From: Spirodela intermedia
Lineage: Eukaryota; Streptophyta; Magnoliopsida; Alismatales; Araceae
Direction of reading: 5' to 3'
DNA length: 64,000 bases
Assembly: GCA_902729315.2 (NCBI GenBank)
Contig: LR746276.1
Location: 3,516,169-3,580,168, forward strand
The translations under genes and the position numbers were made by a program. Shown one piece after another: positions 49,401 through 64,000 of the stretch (within the stretch, counting starts at the first letter, position 1; every line of letters begins with the position of its first letter). Below the pieces are notes generated by a model that was not told the origin of the DNA, ran no database searches, and saw nothing but the letters and a program-made list of their open reading frames with translations.

Positions 49401-50640
49401 AACTAAATTTCAACCTCATTTGAATGATTATTTGATGATCTTGATTGAATAAAAAAAATGAGCTTCTCTAAATTGGGAGAGTGGAGAGAAATTGAGGTAA
49501 TTCCAATGAGTTTGAAATGTGAACTTTTGACCTGTTATGGAAGAAGGAAGGTAAAGACACAATGTTTGATATTTTATGCTTTGAAACAACATAAATTAGT
49601 CTCGAACAATACAATAAAACTCAAAAATCTGTCATCCTGCATGTGTCGGCATAGATGTCAACACATATTATTGATATGCCACATCTTCAAAATATTAATA
49701 AAAAAGTCAATAAAATAAAATAAAAGATATTTCTTATACTTCCTTGAAAATAACATAATTATATTATTGAGGGCTGAAGCTAAATACTTATCAGCTAGTA
49801 GCTATTGTATATAAATACTTCAAGTAAAATATCAATTAAAAGACAACGAACTGAAATTAGAAAAAATACACATATTTTGAGAATACAAGTGCCATAAAAT
49901 TAACCAAAAATCTAATCATTCACCCTAAAACAAAAAAATATTGAAATTATACATCATATTATGAGAGATTACATACAAAAGGGGGACATAAGAATAATTA
50001 GTACACATTTTTACCAAGCCCCTTTTATGAACGATTTAATTCAAAATTGTGTGAACTTAGAATGTATAAGTTGAATAATATTTTAGTTTGAATAAATATA
50101 CTATGTTGAATTCACCATACCTATATGTGTTTCCTATGCACCCATGCTAATAGTGAGGTTCTATGCTCAAAACCTTATTTCTTCATTGCAAAGGTAGACT
50201 AGAGAGAGAGATATGAAGACAGTACACTGGGCTAGACTTCTAATAAAGGTTAAGTGAAACCCAAGTAGGTCTGATTTGAATATATGTTCAATATAAACTA
50301 GGTTGGGCCCAATTGTTATCTCTAAACTTTACGTTAAACTCTAAAATTTTGAATGTAATCTAGGTAAAGGAGGCTAAGAGTCTGAACTTTCTTATTTTTT
50401 CCATGTTTCAACTATGCAATTTTAATTAATTTTGGGGTAAATACTTGAAAATACTCTTAATTCATATCAACTTCTCACATTGGTCGCCACACCATTATTA
50501 CTTTTCTTGAAAGGACACCATTTACAGGGGGGGATTCCTGTTTCTCGGATAGTTTGTAATATATTTAAATGTTTATAGTTAATGAAAATAAATTCTTACT
50601 TGGGCGGTACCTTTTGGGACTATTTCGAGTGGTGTTGACG
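46431..50640. other. AT-rich intergenic stretch, no gene seen
   Basis: Short open frames only, none with recognisable similarity. Composition changes sharply to GC-rich at about 50.64 kb, where the RuvB-like 2 promoter begins. Confidence 0.55.
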
Positions 50641-50653
50641 TAAGTAGACCTCA

Positions 50654-50711
50654 TGGGCTTGTCAGGGCCCATAAATCCTGCTCGGGTCGTGTTGATTTGG
50701 GCTTTTGGGCC
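50654..50711 (+). promoter_or_regulatory. Site II (TGGGCC/T) cluster upstream of RuvB-like 2
   Basis: TGGGCT at 50654-50659 and 50698-50703, TGGGCC at 50706-50711, and a GGGCCCAT block at 50665-50672 that carries the motif on the other strand. They lie about 300-360 bp before the ATG. Confidence 0.6.
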
Positions 50712-50865
50712 GGCGCCAAGCTTGTGCTGTGGAGGGCCGGCCACAGACATCAGTTTTCGAATATTTAAATATATTACTATTTTATTTAATTAGGAAAAAA
50801 ATTGACATATATATTTAATATTTGGACGAGCAAAATTACTTTTCCTTTGCTTCGGCTCGGTCCCT

Positions 50866-50892
50866 AAACCCTGCAAACCCTACAAACCCTAA
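50866..50892 (+). promoter_or_regulatory. Telo-box array in the RuvB-like 2 leader
   Basis: Three AAACCCT units in a row: AAACCCTG (50866-50873), AAACCCTAC (50875-50883) and AAACCCTAA (50884-50892). Telo boxes together with site II motifs mark promoters of plant ribosomal, translation and replication genes. A CT-rich leader (50914-50979) follows. Confidence 0.65.
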
Positions 50893-50982
50893 GACCTTTT
50901 CTTTTTCTTCTACCTCTCCCTCTCGCTCTCCCTCTCGCTCTCCCTCTCTCTCCCTTTCTGTCTCTCGCTCCTCTCTCTGTGA

Positions 50983-54600
<3,618 letters not shown>

Positions 54601-55060
54601 TCCACCTCCTCCCCCCCCTTAGTGGTCGCACTGCTCTCTTTTTTATTTAAGCTGCCTTTCCAGGAAGATTGGAGATGAGGATTCTCTTGACGATGTAATA
54701 GAATTCAGGGCCTGGTTGATGAGGGGTGGGGGTTGGTCAGACTTTCAAGTGAGGTTCTTCTACTGCTGACCATGGTGGAGGGCAGGCGTCTTTCATGGGC
54801 ATTAGAGGAAGGAGAGATTCAATGGCAATGGCAGGGTTCTCCTGTGTCTGCTCCTGGTTCATCTTCTCTTCTACCTCTGTCTTGGTGTTTTTCTTCGCTT
54901 GATGCTGTACCAAGGAGAGTCTACCTCGGAAAATGTTTGGAAACTGCTGGATAAAAGAAAAGTACGTCTTAGAGGATGGCGATGTCTGCTTACGCGGGCT
55001 TGTGTCCTCCCTGACATGCGGTTTTCAGCCTGGGTTCTTCCTGGATCGGAGAAAGAGAGT

Positions 55061-55091
55061 GCGCGCGCGCGCGCGCGCGAGAGAGAGAGAG
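55061..55091 (+). repeat. (GC)n(GA)n tract, potential Z-DNA
   Basis: About nine alternating GC units are followed by about six GA units, in the 865-bp interval between RuvB-like 2 and NAA35. Alternating GC is the classic Z-DNA-forming sequence. Confidence 0.93.
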
Positions 55092-55117
55092 TAATATTTC
55101 TCTATCTCTGTCTGAGC

Positions 55118-55154
55118 TGGGCCGATCGAATCCCATGCCCAAAAATACTGGGCT
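55118..55154 (+). promoter_or_regulatory. Site II motifs upstream of NAA35
   Basis: TGGGCC at 55118-55123 and TGGGCT at 55149-55154, about 310-350 bp before the NAA35 ATG. Confidence 0.5.
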
Positions 55155-55464
55155 GGCGCGGGTTTTGTGGTGAGGTGGCCCGTTGAGGATAAGCCGATTT
55201 CGGGGGTCATGGACTAATATAAGAATGTAATGGGCATGAAAGGCAAATGCAGTGTCGAGAGGTTGAAACAAATTTATTGCGTACCGAGTGTCGTCCTCTT
55301 CACCGGCATCCTCTCTCTCCCTCTCTGTCATATAAAGTCAGTGCGTAACGGACGCGGGGCAGGGGTGACCTTAGGAAGCTGGTCTTCCTTGTTGCCCCGG
55401 CTAATCTGGGGGGACTTCTGCCGGTGGAGAGAGAGAGAGAGAGGGAGCCGTCGGGTCGACTCCT

Positions 55465-58400
55465 ATGGAAGACGACGTGGTCGCCGGAGGAGGGCTGCTG
55501 CCTCATACGATCCCCTCTGGCGAGCAGGCGGTCTGGGTGGACGCTTCCCAACTTCTCCAGGCCGCCTGCAATGGTGACAACATTTTGTTTCCTCTTGTTC
55601 TGTACCTGTCTGGTCGTACGATATTGTGTATGTCTGTGTGTTCATGCTACGTGCATATCCGCTGTCTCTTTAGAAGTTTGATTTTGATCTTCTCGTCACC
55701 TTATTTTGAATCGGAAACCGTTAATATGGCACTCGGGTTGGAAGCCTGAGAAAATGGTTTCACGCTATTTTACACGGATTTTTTTGGGTTTTTGGGGGAG
55801 TGCAGAAGTACAGTTTCTTTTTTTTTTTCTCTATAGAAAGCTATTTTGGGCTTATAGGACGAGAAGGGGGATGCTTTTTCGGTGTATTGCGGATACTTAT
55901 GCCTTAGAGAGGATGGGGAACTGCAAGATGCGCAAGCAACCTGTTGTATGCAATTTCGAACATTAGTGCATATCTCCCAATCCAACCCGTGTACCTCCTC
56001 ATTGGCCATAGTATATATCTCTTGTGATATTGTATGTTATATCTATTTATGTACCAAAATATTCCTGTTTATTACAGGTTAAGGTTTATCAATGTGTTCC
56101 ATATGTTATGTTGATTATATGGTAAGTTATCAGCCATTTGATTCTCTTTTAATCTTGCACTACAGATCTCCAGGATGGAGAGCTTATCTGTGCGGAGAAT
56201 TTCAATCTCTTTGCCGCTATGTCTGCCTTGGAGGTAATAGATACTTTAATTATGTAAATTTATGATACTTATATTTGCTTTAAAAAATGGTAATACTAGT
56301 CCGAAGGTTGGTCCTTTTTTCTCCATAGTATCCACAAGGCAGGTGTTCAACCATGCCAAATGTTTTGCAATCAGGTTTCACTCCATCAAGTATTTGATAA
56401 AACAATTATTTGAATAATGACGAGATATGGAAACTGCTTCCCAATGAAATTTTTTGATATGTTTTTTGAAACATTGTATTTTTCCTCGTGTTCTTCAAAT
56501 GCCATATTTGCTTCTCTTTTATCTTTGATCTTCGGATGCAGTGATGATGTTGATGATTTAACTTAAAATATAATAAATTATAGTCATCACATATGGATTT
56601 AATTCTTGAAAACAATTTGCATCTGTTTCATTACCCTGTTATTACTTCAAAACTTATTTTGTCTCATATGCTTTATCTGGCATTTTATGTTTGTATTTTG
56701 TAGATAATGGATCCAAAAATGGATTCGGGAATGGAAAAATGCGGATATCAGTCTCTCGAAGAAGCAATTGAAAATGGAGCTGCTCCTGTTCCCCTCAGTT
56801 CGGACAGGACTCTTGACGTCCAATACTGCATTGATGTCATGGATCACCTATTAACATGCGAGGTTGAGTCCATGTAATACTGCTTGCATCATGTGTTCTT
56901 TCATGGATCTAAAATTCAACATGACATTACTTTTCAGGCAACGTGGCACAGGGGACATTCACTGGCACAAACAGTCTTTTCATGCATATATCTCCTTAAA
57001 ATTGAAAGGACATCTTCGCATGCATTATTACATTCTTATTGCCGGATCATTAGGGCTACATGTAACTTGGTTGTGTCAGCTGTCTCAGATGCACGTACAC
57101 ATGAGGTAAATATCCAGTAAAGTTTTCTTTAATTGGACAATTGAGTCTGATTTATTTCTTGGTCGCGCTAAGTACCAGATGGACTATTTATCTCACCTCT
57201 GACATAACAGTTAGCATGGACAGCTTGGAAACTGTTATGTGAACATGATGAAACATTGTATCACAAGCTTCTAATAATATTCTGAAACCCTGGTCCCTCT
57301 CAAATGCTTCACAACATCAGTGCTGTTATAGCGCTTGTCCTTAGCATAACTGTTTACCCCATACATGCTGATTTTGACATCTTCTAACGAGTTGGCCTTG
57401 TTTCCCGTGGCAATGTCCTGTCAATTTAATCATTCCCTTTCTTGAGCAACTAAAAATCATAACTGGCCATCAGTAATTCTTTTTGAGTTAAGAAAAAAGT
57501 CTCTCTGACATTTTAAACTAAAGGTCACGCTTTCTTTCAGAGCTAAAAGATGGGTAATTTTTTTTGTCCCTCTGTAGGAAATAGAGCTAAGCGATTGTGA
57601 TCGATTAGGAAATGAATGATGCATAATAGAAGACTTATATGTTGCTATGGACTTTGGCATGCCATGTTGACTGCTTTTAAGGGCCATGCGATTTCAGAAC
57701 TGGCAAGTATAGCCTTGTTTTAGCCTATATAGGCTACATTAGAACGTTGTGATGCTATTGTGCATAATTGCTTAAGAAACTTTATGTTTTGGTTAATGAT
57801 AAATGAAATATTGATTAATGATCACATCCTCAGGGTTTTGCTGTGCTTCTTGGAAACAATAGAGCTTAGGCTCTGCAGTCTTTTGCCTGTATATAAGGTC
57901 ATAATTTGTCGTTATGGACATGTGTTGGAGTTGTTGAATGTAGAGCAAACGGTAGCACATAATATAACAAAAGTACACTCATGAATATAACGACAGATAC
58001 CACGCCAGTGAAAAAATATCAGAATAAAATGATATCTGGTTATCAGAAAGTAAAAGCTATCTGATTTTTCCCATAATTAGCTTTTCCTGAGCGTCATACA
58101 GTTTGTCACTGACTACATTGAATCAGTGAAAAGAGGGATATTAATTGCTTAAGTTTGTTATCTTTAAAAATATAAGTGTAAAATGTCATAAATCATCCAT
58201 CTTTAAAAAAATGAAGGATCATCATTAATGTAACTAAGCATCATCCTGTTGACATTGTGTACGTTTAAAGATATTAAATTGGTCTTCATGATTCTGATTT
58301 ATGCAAGGAGCAATATACTTTAGAACAATCCCCGTTATAAATATGGTTTTTTTGCGTATCTTGTAAAAATATATGTATGCATATTGGAAAACAACCTTTT

Positions 58401-61400
58401 TATTTACATTTATAACATGATTTGTGTTTTTTCCTCCAATTTGATCCGAGATGTAGCTCCACTTTGAAGAACCTTGGATGGAAGCAAAGGGTGTTTAGTA
58501 GATCCATTGTTTGATTCGTAATGGCTCGACAAGAAAAAATAATTAATAGAAGACTATTTATTAATGATCAAATTGGAATGATGAGGAATCCTAAAATCAG
58601 ATTAAATCGTTCATTGTGAACCACCATTTTGGATCATCTCTATTGTAAAGCGTTGGGTACCTATTAGACTGAGGTGTACTCACTGCAATGCCAACTATAG
58701 GAAAATATGCTGGATTCTGGCTACAATGTATTCTTAGATGTTTGCAAGAGCCATAAAGGCATGGTGTGAATTGAAGTAGAGAAAGATCAATTTGTACTTT
58801 GGAGCTCTTTGGAATGTTTCACTTGTCATGGTTGATTGTTGCCTTCCATCTTTCAGTTCTTCATGTATTGGCAGCTTTGGGGACATGTAATTTGAAAGAG
58901 AACGCTTTGAATTGATCACTCATTCTTTAGCATGGAAAGTTACCATTTACCAAATTGTATTTTATACGGGTCATTCTAGGAAGTCTGCATGCTATGAATT
59001 AATCATCCAACCTGTTATTAGTAGCATTTCAATGAAGTTCTATATGGCATGGTGTTCAAAACATGGTTCTTAAGACATTGCATAGGTAATAGTCAACACG
59101 AAAAGTTGGCCCCAATACCCTGGGCATCTGGATCACCAAGGTACCTTTGATGCCTATTCATAGTGCCTATGCAACATTCCTTTGCAATTCATCCATCATG
59201 CATTGTCCAAGTATGTGATGAAGGATCCGATTTTGCCTTTGTATCCCATCATGAAATGCACAATGAACAACTGAATCGAGTTTGGGAGATGGGCAAAGCA
59301 TTTGTGGCGGCTGAACACTCGACATTTTTAATTTTTATACCAAGACAGTTTTTTTATTTTTTGAATTATTTAGGTTTTTTTATATGTTCTATATTTTATT
59401 CGTAACTATTTTTTAGAAAGAATGTTTACCTTTATTTTACATATGTTGCGTATATAGTTTCTTATTTATTTATTATTTATTATTATTATTATTAATTATT
59501 ATTTATTTATATTTAAGTTATTGTTGATATAATTATTGAAATGTTTTGCCCAGTAGGCTTGGTGTAAAGTCGTAGACTGCTGCCTTGATCATCCAGGTCA
59601 TCTTCAGAAACATGGTTCAAAGTGTACTTCCTTTTTTATTGGGGTCCTGGGGAAATTATTTTTACTGACACTTTAGATGGCCTCTTTGCATTTAGTTCTA
59701 CTAAAGAATATGGTGAGGTATATTGTCATCACTCATTGTGATACTACTATAATCCACTCCTAATGCATCTTCATGTTTCTAATTTTTAATCTTTACCTTT
59801 AAATATCGCCTAAGTGTCCATAATTAACGTTTCTCCTCTTGAAGTGCTGTGTAGAACATAGATGTGATTGAGTATCTAATTTCTCGTTTTAATGGCAGGA
59901 GGAAGACCTTTTTACCATGTGTTATGGTTTGCCATTGAAAGGGGAGGGTGATGAAAAATGCTTACACATCCTAAATTCAGTAGAAGAAACGCTTTCTCGT
60001 CAATTGCGCGCTTGTAAGGCTACAGTTTCCAAGAAGAAGTTTTCTGAAGGTATTTAACTATTTTTCGAAAATGGCACCCATTTTAAATTCTATCAAATTT
60101 ATTTATCAATGAAAATTTTTGTGTTGAATGCAGTAGTTTCATGGTAAAAAACTTTTCTTTCTATGGGACTTCAGTTAGCATCCTTTATTTGTCAAAACTT
60201 CAATAAATTTCACTAAGTTTTTAATCAAACTTGCTGAATACCCATTCCTTGCCCCTTTTGCCTCTTCATGAAATTAGACCTGCGACAGTATATGACGATT
60301 TTAGCCTTTAAATGATAGGCTTAGACATGCTTAGTGGTCTGTGGTGTCAATGGCTGTAACAGGGCCTCATAATAATTAATCGAAGTATGGATGCATAATA
60401 ACCAAATCAAAAGCTTAGTGTGCATAGATTCTGATAAGAATTAATGTACTGAATGCAGTACTCGAGGTAGAATTGGATTCAGGAAGAGGACAGTAGTGTG
60501 GCTTCTTTCTGCACCTTGGCTTCAGTTAGGAAAGGCATACTGTCATGTAATTATGGGATGATAATCACAGAAAGGCTTTCCTGTTGTCATTTTTTTAACT
60601 TCCACTTCCATGGTCTGTTTTCCTTGATCTTTTAAAGTAGGAATCAGAAATGTTATCAATAGCCACCCTCCTTGAAGGAAGTTGGATGGAGGACAAGGCA
60701 TAAGGGCTGGACGACCTCTTTCAGCTCTTGTGGTAGTTGCTCAAAGAAGTCTCTTAATGGCTGGAAAGGAGTTTTAGAAAGCAAAGATCTCATTTATGGG
60801 TTTCACGATATGTTTTTCGTCCTTATCTTATAGCATGAGATGTAGAGAAACTAGAAGAGTCCTGCCAACCTGCCTCCACGATGTTCCCGGGGGGCTCACC
60901 CGTGGAAACCCCCAACTGTGGATTATTTGGGAAATTTGCTTGATTTTTGCTGTCAAATTACCTTCCTTTTATGTCATGCAAAAATTAGTAATTTTGGCCC
61001 ATGCATATGAAAGTGCCCTTTTACTTTAGATAATGTAAATACATCATAGGGGTTATTGCTGTTATTGTCGCTCTACCGAGAGAAGGCTATTGCAACATGA
61101 GAATCTCCCTCAATCCTGAGCTACCGTCCTCTTTTGTTGGGAATCGTGGTAGGCTGCAAAAGTGGAGATAATTGGGCCCGTCTTTTACCCAATGGATTGT
61201 ATATCGTTGATGTTCACAAGAAGCATGCCTTTTCTTTTCAAGGATCCAAGGTTGAATGGCTTTTTGATGAATCCCTGGATGGCCGAGACACATAATTTTG
61301 GACTTTTGAGATATAAGTTCTCTATCCTCTGAAGTCAAATAGTTTTAGTTTAATGCATGAGGAAATAAAACACAATATGCATTATATGTGGCTACACTTC

Positions 61401-62727
61401 ATATATCAAGGGATATTCGCACATTCATGTTACTGTGTTTTTCCTGGGAAAACTGATACTTTTTTTTTGTGTACCACCTTCTACTTTTTACTTTCTATAT
61501 TAAGCTAATTGATGTCCTACCTTCTTTAATATGATATGGTAGTCGTTTATGCGCTATTTTTAATGTTCTGGAGTACTGTTATCGAGATGTTTTGAAATGA
61601 TTCTAGTTTCCAGTATAGTAGACTTCTTTCAAGGGATTTTAACGGTTATATGCTAAATTTAATGCATCTGAAGGGAGGGATAGTTATTTTTTTATTGTTT
61701 TGTATAATTTCGTAAATTTCTGCCTCTGCAATAACTTTTCAATTTTTTTTGTTTAAAAAGTTTTTTATGTTTTTGTAGTTAAGATATCAGCTACCAAAGT
61801 TTGATGATCTTCGTTAATGCAGACATTGAATCCTTACAGCCTATTGTTGACTTGGAAGAGGGATACTGCAAGGCCTTACTATCTCGTTTACGCTTCCGTA
61901 AGGTCTTGCCCCATGTACCTGTTTATTTTTCATATATTTATTAGAAAATATGTTAGTTTGTAACCACTGTTTAGTCGTATATGATTTTAAGGTTTTTTAT
62001 GTTTAATAAACTTCAATATGTTGCATCTTTACACTAGAGTTTTATGTGAACGAATCGCATATCCTTTATTTATGTATTTTATTCTTCATGTTTTTCTTTT
62101 ACGCTCACCCATGTAAGTGTTTATTGACTGTTTAACATTTTGTGTATAGTGTTACCCTTCTAAGCTAAAACTGTGTTTCAGTATAGTTTTTCTTCTTGAG
62201 TTTTCTATGGTATTATTTCCAATTTGTACAGCACTTCTACCACGTCCTCATGTGCATGAGGAAATCACAAGGAAGAGGATTAGAGTTAGCCAGGAAACAT
62301 ATTGCAGCATGCCTTTGTGAGCTAGCCCTCATTCTCAAGTCACTGGAGTTCCTCAGGTTTAATGCACATGGATCTCAGCAAGATGACATTAAATGTGGAA
62401 CCACAGCCTCTGGCTGTGAGCCTACTGGCTTTGCTGCTAATTTGAACAGCAGATTGTTAGCCCCTGCTCCTCCACGTGCAATCAAACTTCTCAGTTGGAT
62501 TGAGGTGAGCAGCTGAAGCAAAAGAATAGGATCATTTGAATCACGGACTCTTCCATTTTTGCTGACTTTTCTATTCTTTACAGGCTATCAAGTATTTCAA
62601 GAAACTTCTCCATGACCTAGATGCTATTTGTTCATTTCCGTTGGATCCAAGTCTAGAAGGTGTTCTTCATTTTGTGGTCCAATTTCAGAAATCTCAGCCA
62701 GACTTGATTGCTAGAGCTCACCTACAG
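55465..62727 (+). CDS. NAA35: NAA35/MAK10, auxiliary subunit of N-terminal acetyltransferase NatC (partial, continues beyond right edge)
   Basis: NatC (Naa30, Naa35, Naa38) acetylates N-termini of the Met-Leu type co-translationally at the ribosome; Naa35/Mak10 is the large scaffold. Eight exons are placed: 55465-55573, 56166-56233, 56704-56862, 56938-57105, 59899-60049, 61823-61902, 62232-62504 and 62584-62727, giving 384 residues. The start [14 protein letters not shown] lies in a CT/GA-rich leader. [20 protein letters not shown] and the hallmark [14 protein letters not shown] identify the family. [38 protein letters not shown] and [17 protein letters not shown] continue the match. The next exon of the family is not found up to 64000, so the C-terminal half lies outside. 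Introns 4 and 5 are long (2793 and 1773 bp). No defect was seen. Confidence 0.93.
59455..59520 (+). repeat. (TTA)n-rich stretch in NAA35 intron 4
   Basis: ATTTATT and ATTATT units alternate over about 65 bp inside the long intron 57106-59898. No transposon signature was recognised in that intron. Confidence 0.75.
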
Positions 62728-64000
62728 GTCTGCTCATTACATTTGTTATTGTTAATTTTCTTCTCTGGTTGTAATATGTGCAGTCTGCATCTCCATTACA
62801 AATTAGGATGGTGATTGTTTCTTAACCATTTTCCCTGATCTTTACAAAGCCTCCTTTTTGTTTATCCAATGATTCAACTAATTGAATTCAAATCAAATGC
62901 AAGCTCCGTGTCAATAACAAGCGGTCCAATTGAAGTACAGAAAAAAAAAACTACATGCCTAGCACACTTCAATATGGTCTTCTAAATTTAAAAACGTTGA
63001 TGTCCTTGAGAAAAAGCTTTAAGATATAGTCCAGGTTGGGATCAATTAGATGAGTGGGAGATCTGGGAGCCAGCAAGCTGCATGATTGGAAATGATAGTT
63101 TCATCAAATTCCGGGAGAAGTGTCATTAAGTAGCTGATTTTGGAAATGATATATTATTTGGTCTTTATCATTTTAAAATGGAGATGAAAACTGTTGGGCT
63201 TTATTGTCAGTAGAATTGTATCAGGATGTGGTGGGAGATCATTACTAAATTCTCAGCATAACCATTTTCGTGATATGGTACTATCACTTGAGTGAAGTGT
63301 GTACTATAGGTATCTCTTGATATTGAGATTTTTGCAGCTGATGGTCCAACTAATCATAGCTTCAAATATCACTGTTACCTGTCTGCTTTTTCTTTTGGAG
63401 GGGCATTGTGGGTTTGGTTCCTCACCTTCATATTTTCAAAATTATGTTACGAAGTCATGCAATTGCGGACTCTTTTCAAATTGAGAATTGGCGTCAATCT
63501 TCCTTGAGAATTGAATTGTACGTATTTACTTCTTTGTTCTATTTGGTAGCAGTCGTGTGGACTTCCTCAGTGCATTTTTTCATATTACAATTTAACGTTT
63601 CATTTGAGGTGTATCTTTGCTAGCCTACCTGACGTTAAAATATATCTCTTTTTTATATGAGCATGTTTTGTTTACACCCCCGTCTGTGCTGTGTTTTAGG
63701 TTCCAATTATCATTTTGTCTTGATTGGTACCAAAACCGCCGACTGCTGCTGATTTAGTTTTATATTTTTTTTCCTCTTCTTATTTAATTTTATATATTTT
63801 CTTCCAAATTCATATTTTTGAAGTTGATTACACACGACAAAGATTTAATGATTTAAATTGCCAACTCTAGGCTTTCCTTTCTGCTTGTTGAAGTCTGTGA
63901 TATTTTTGGGCTTATTAATGTTCTTTTTAAGTTACTGGAGCATCCTTATCTCTTGTAGTGATTCTGCATTCTCATTTTGCTCCTGGATCTAAATGACAAA

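Noticed and set aside
59163-59405. 80-codon frame in NAA35 intron 4
   Set aside because: No similarity, AT-rich tail, and it lies between well-supported exons 4 and 5.

Overview
The window is nuclear DNA of a flowering plant. The genes have GT-AG introns, their families are plant-specific or eukaryotic (NF-YC, heparanase-like GH79, CRCK3-type kinase, a CDC26-TTM3 pair), and the long AT-rich intergenic stretches hold degraded LTR retrotransposons and very many (GA)n/(CT)n microsatellites. Very GC-rich exons (TTM3, CDC26, first exon of GH79) next to AT-rich introns suggest a monocot, perhaps a non-grass one. That last step is inference; no species can be named from the sequence alone.

Layout. 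208-675 (-): first two exons of glycerol kinase, running off the left edge. 0.7-8.5 kb: AT-rich, no gene found, with microsatellites and a 171-bp tandem duplication. 8.9-12.3 kb (+): divergent NF-YC histone-fold subunit, five exons. 13.8-14.24 kb: about 430-bp purine-rich tract. 14.7-18.5 kb (-): complete nine-exon GH79 heparanase-like glucuronidase. 18.5-22.4 kb: intergenic with satellites. 22.77-23.71 kb (+): CDC26 and TTM3 in tandem, 123 nt apart, the arrangement known as a bicistronic transcript in Arabidopsis. 25.2-34.6 kb: a nested wreck. An ALP1-like (Harbinger-derived) gene was split by a Gypsy-type element, a Copia (TNT1-94-like) element landed in one Gypsy LTR, and an inversion of about 3.6 kb then turned round the gene's 5' half together with the 5' half of the Copia element. 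37.7-40.95 kb (+): complete seven-exon CRCK3-type receptor-like cytoplasmic kinase. 41-50.6 kb: intergenic with a decayed Copia relic near 45-46.4 kb. 51.0-54.6 kb (+): complete three-exon RuvB-like 2 AAA+ ATPase with telo-box and site II promoter motifs. 55.5-62.7 kb and beyond (+): first eight exons of NAA35/MAK10, the NatC auxiliary subunit, running off the right edge.

The genes do not form a pathway. Several are growth or housekeeping genes (CDC26 for the anaphase-promoting complex, RuvB-like 2 for chromatin remodelling, NAA35 for N-terminal acetylation), and their upstream regions share TGGGCC/T site II motifs. All exon borders were placed by hand from splice signals, reading phase and family similarity. 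The reading phases close exactly for every complete gene.
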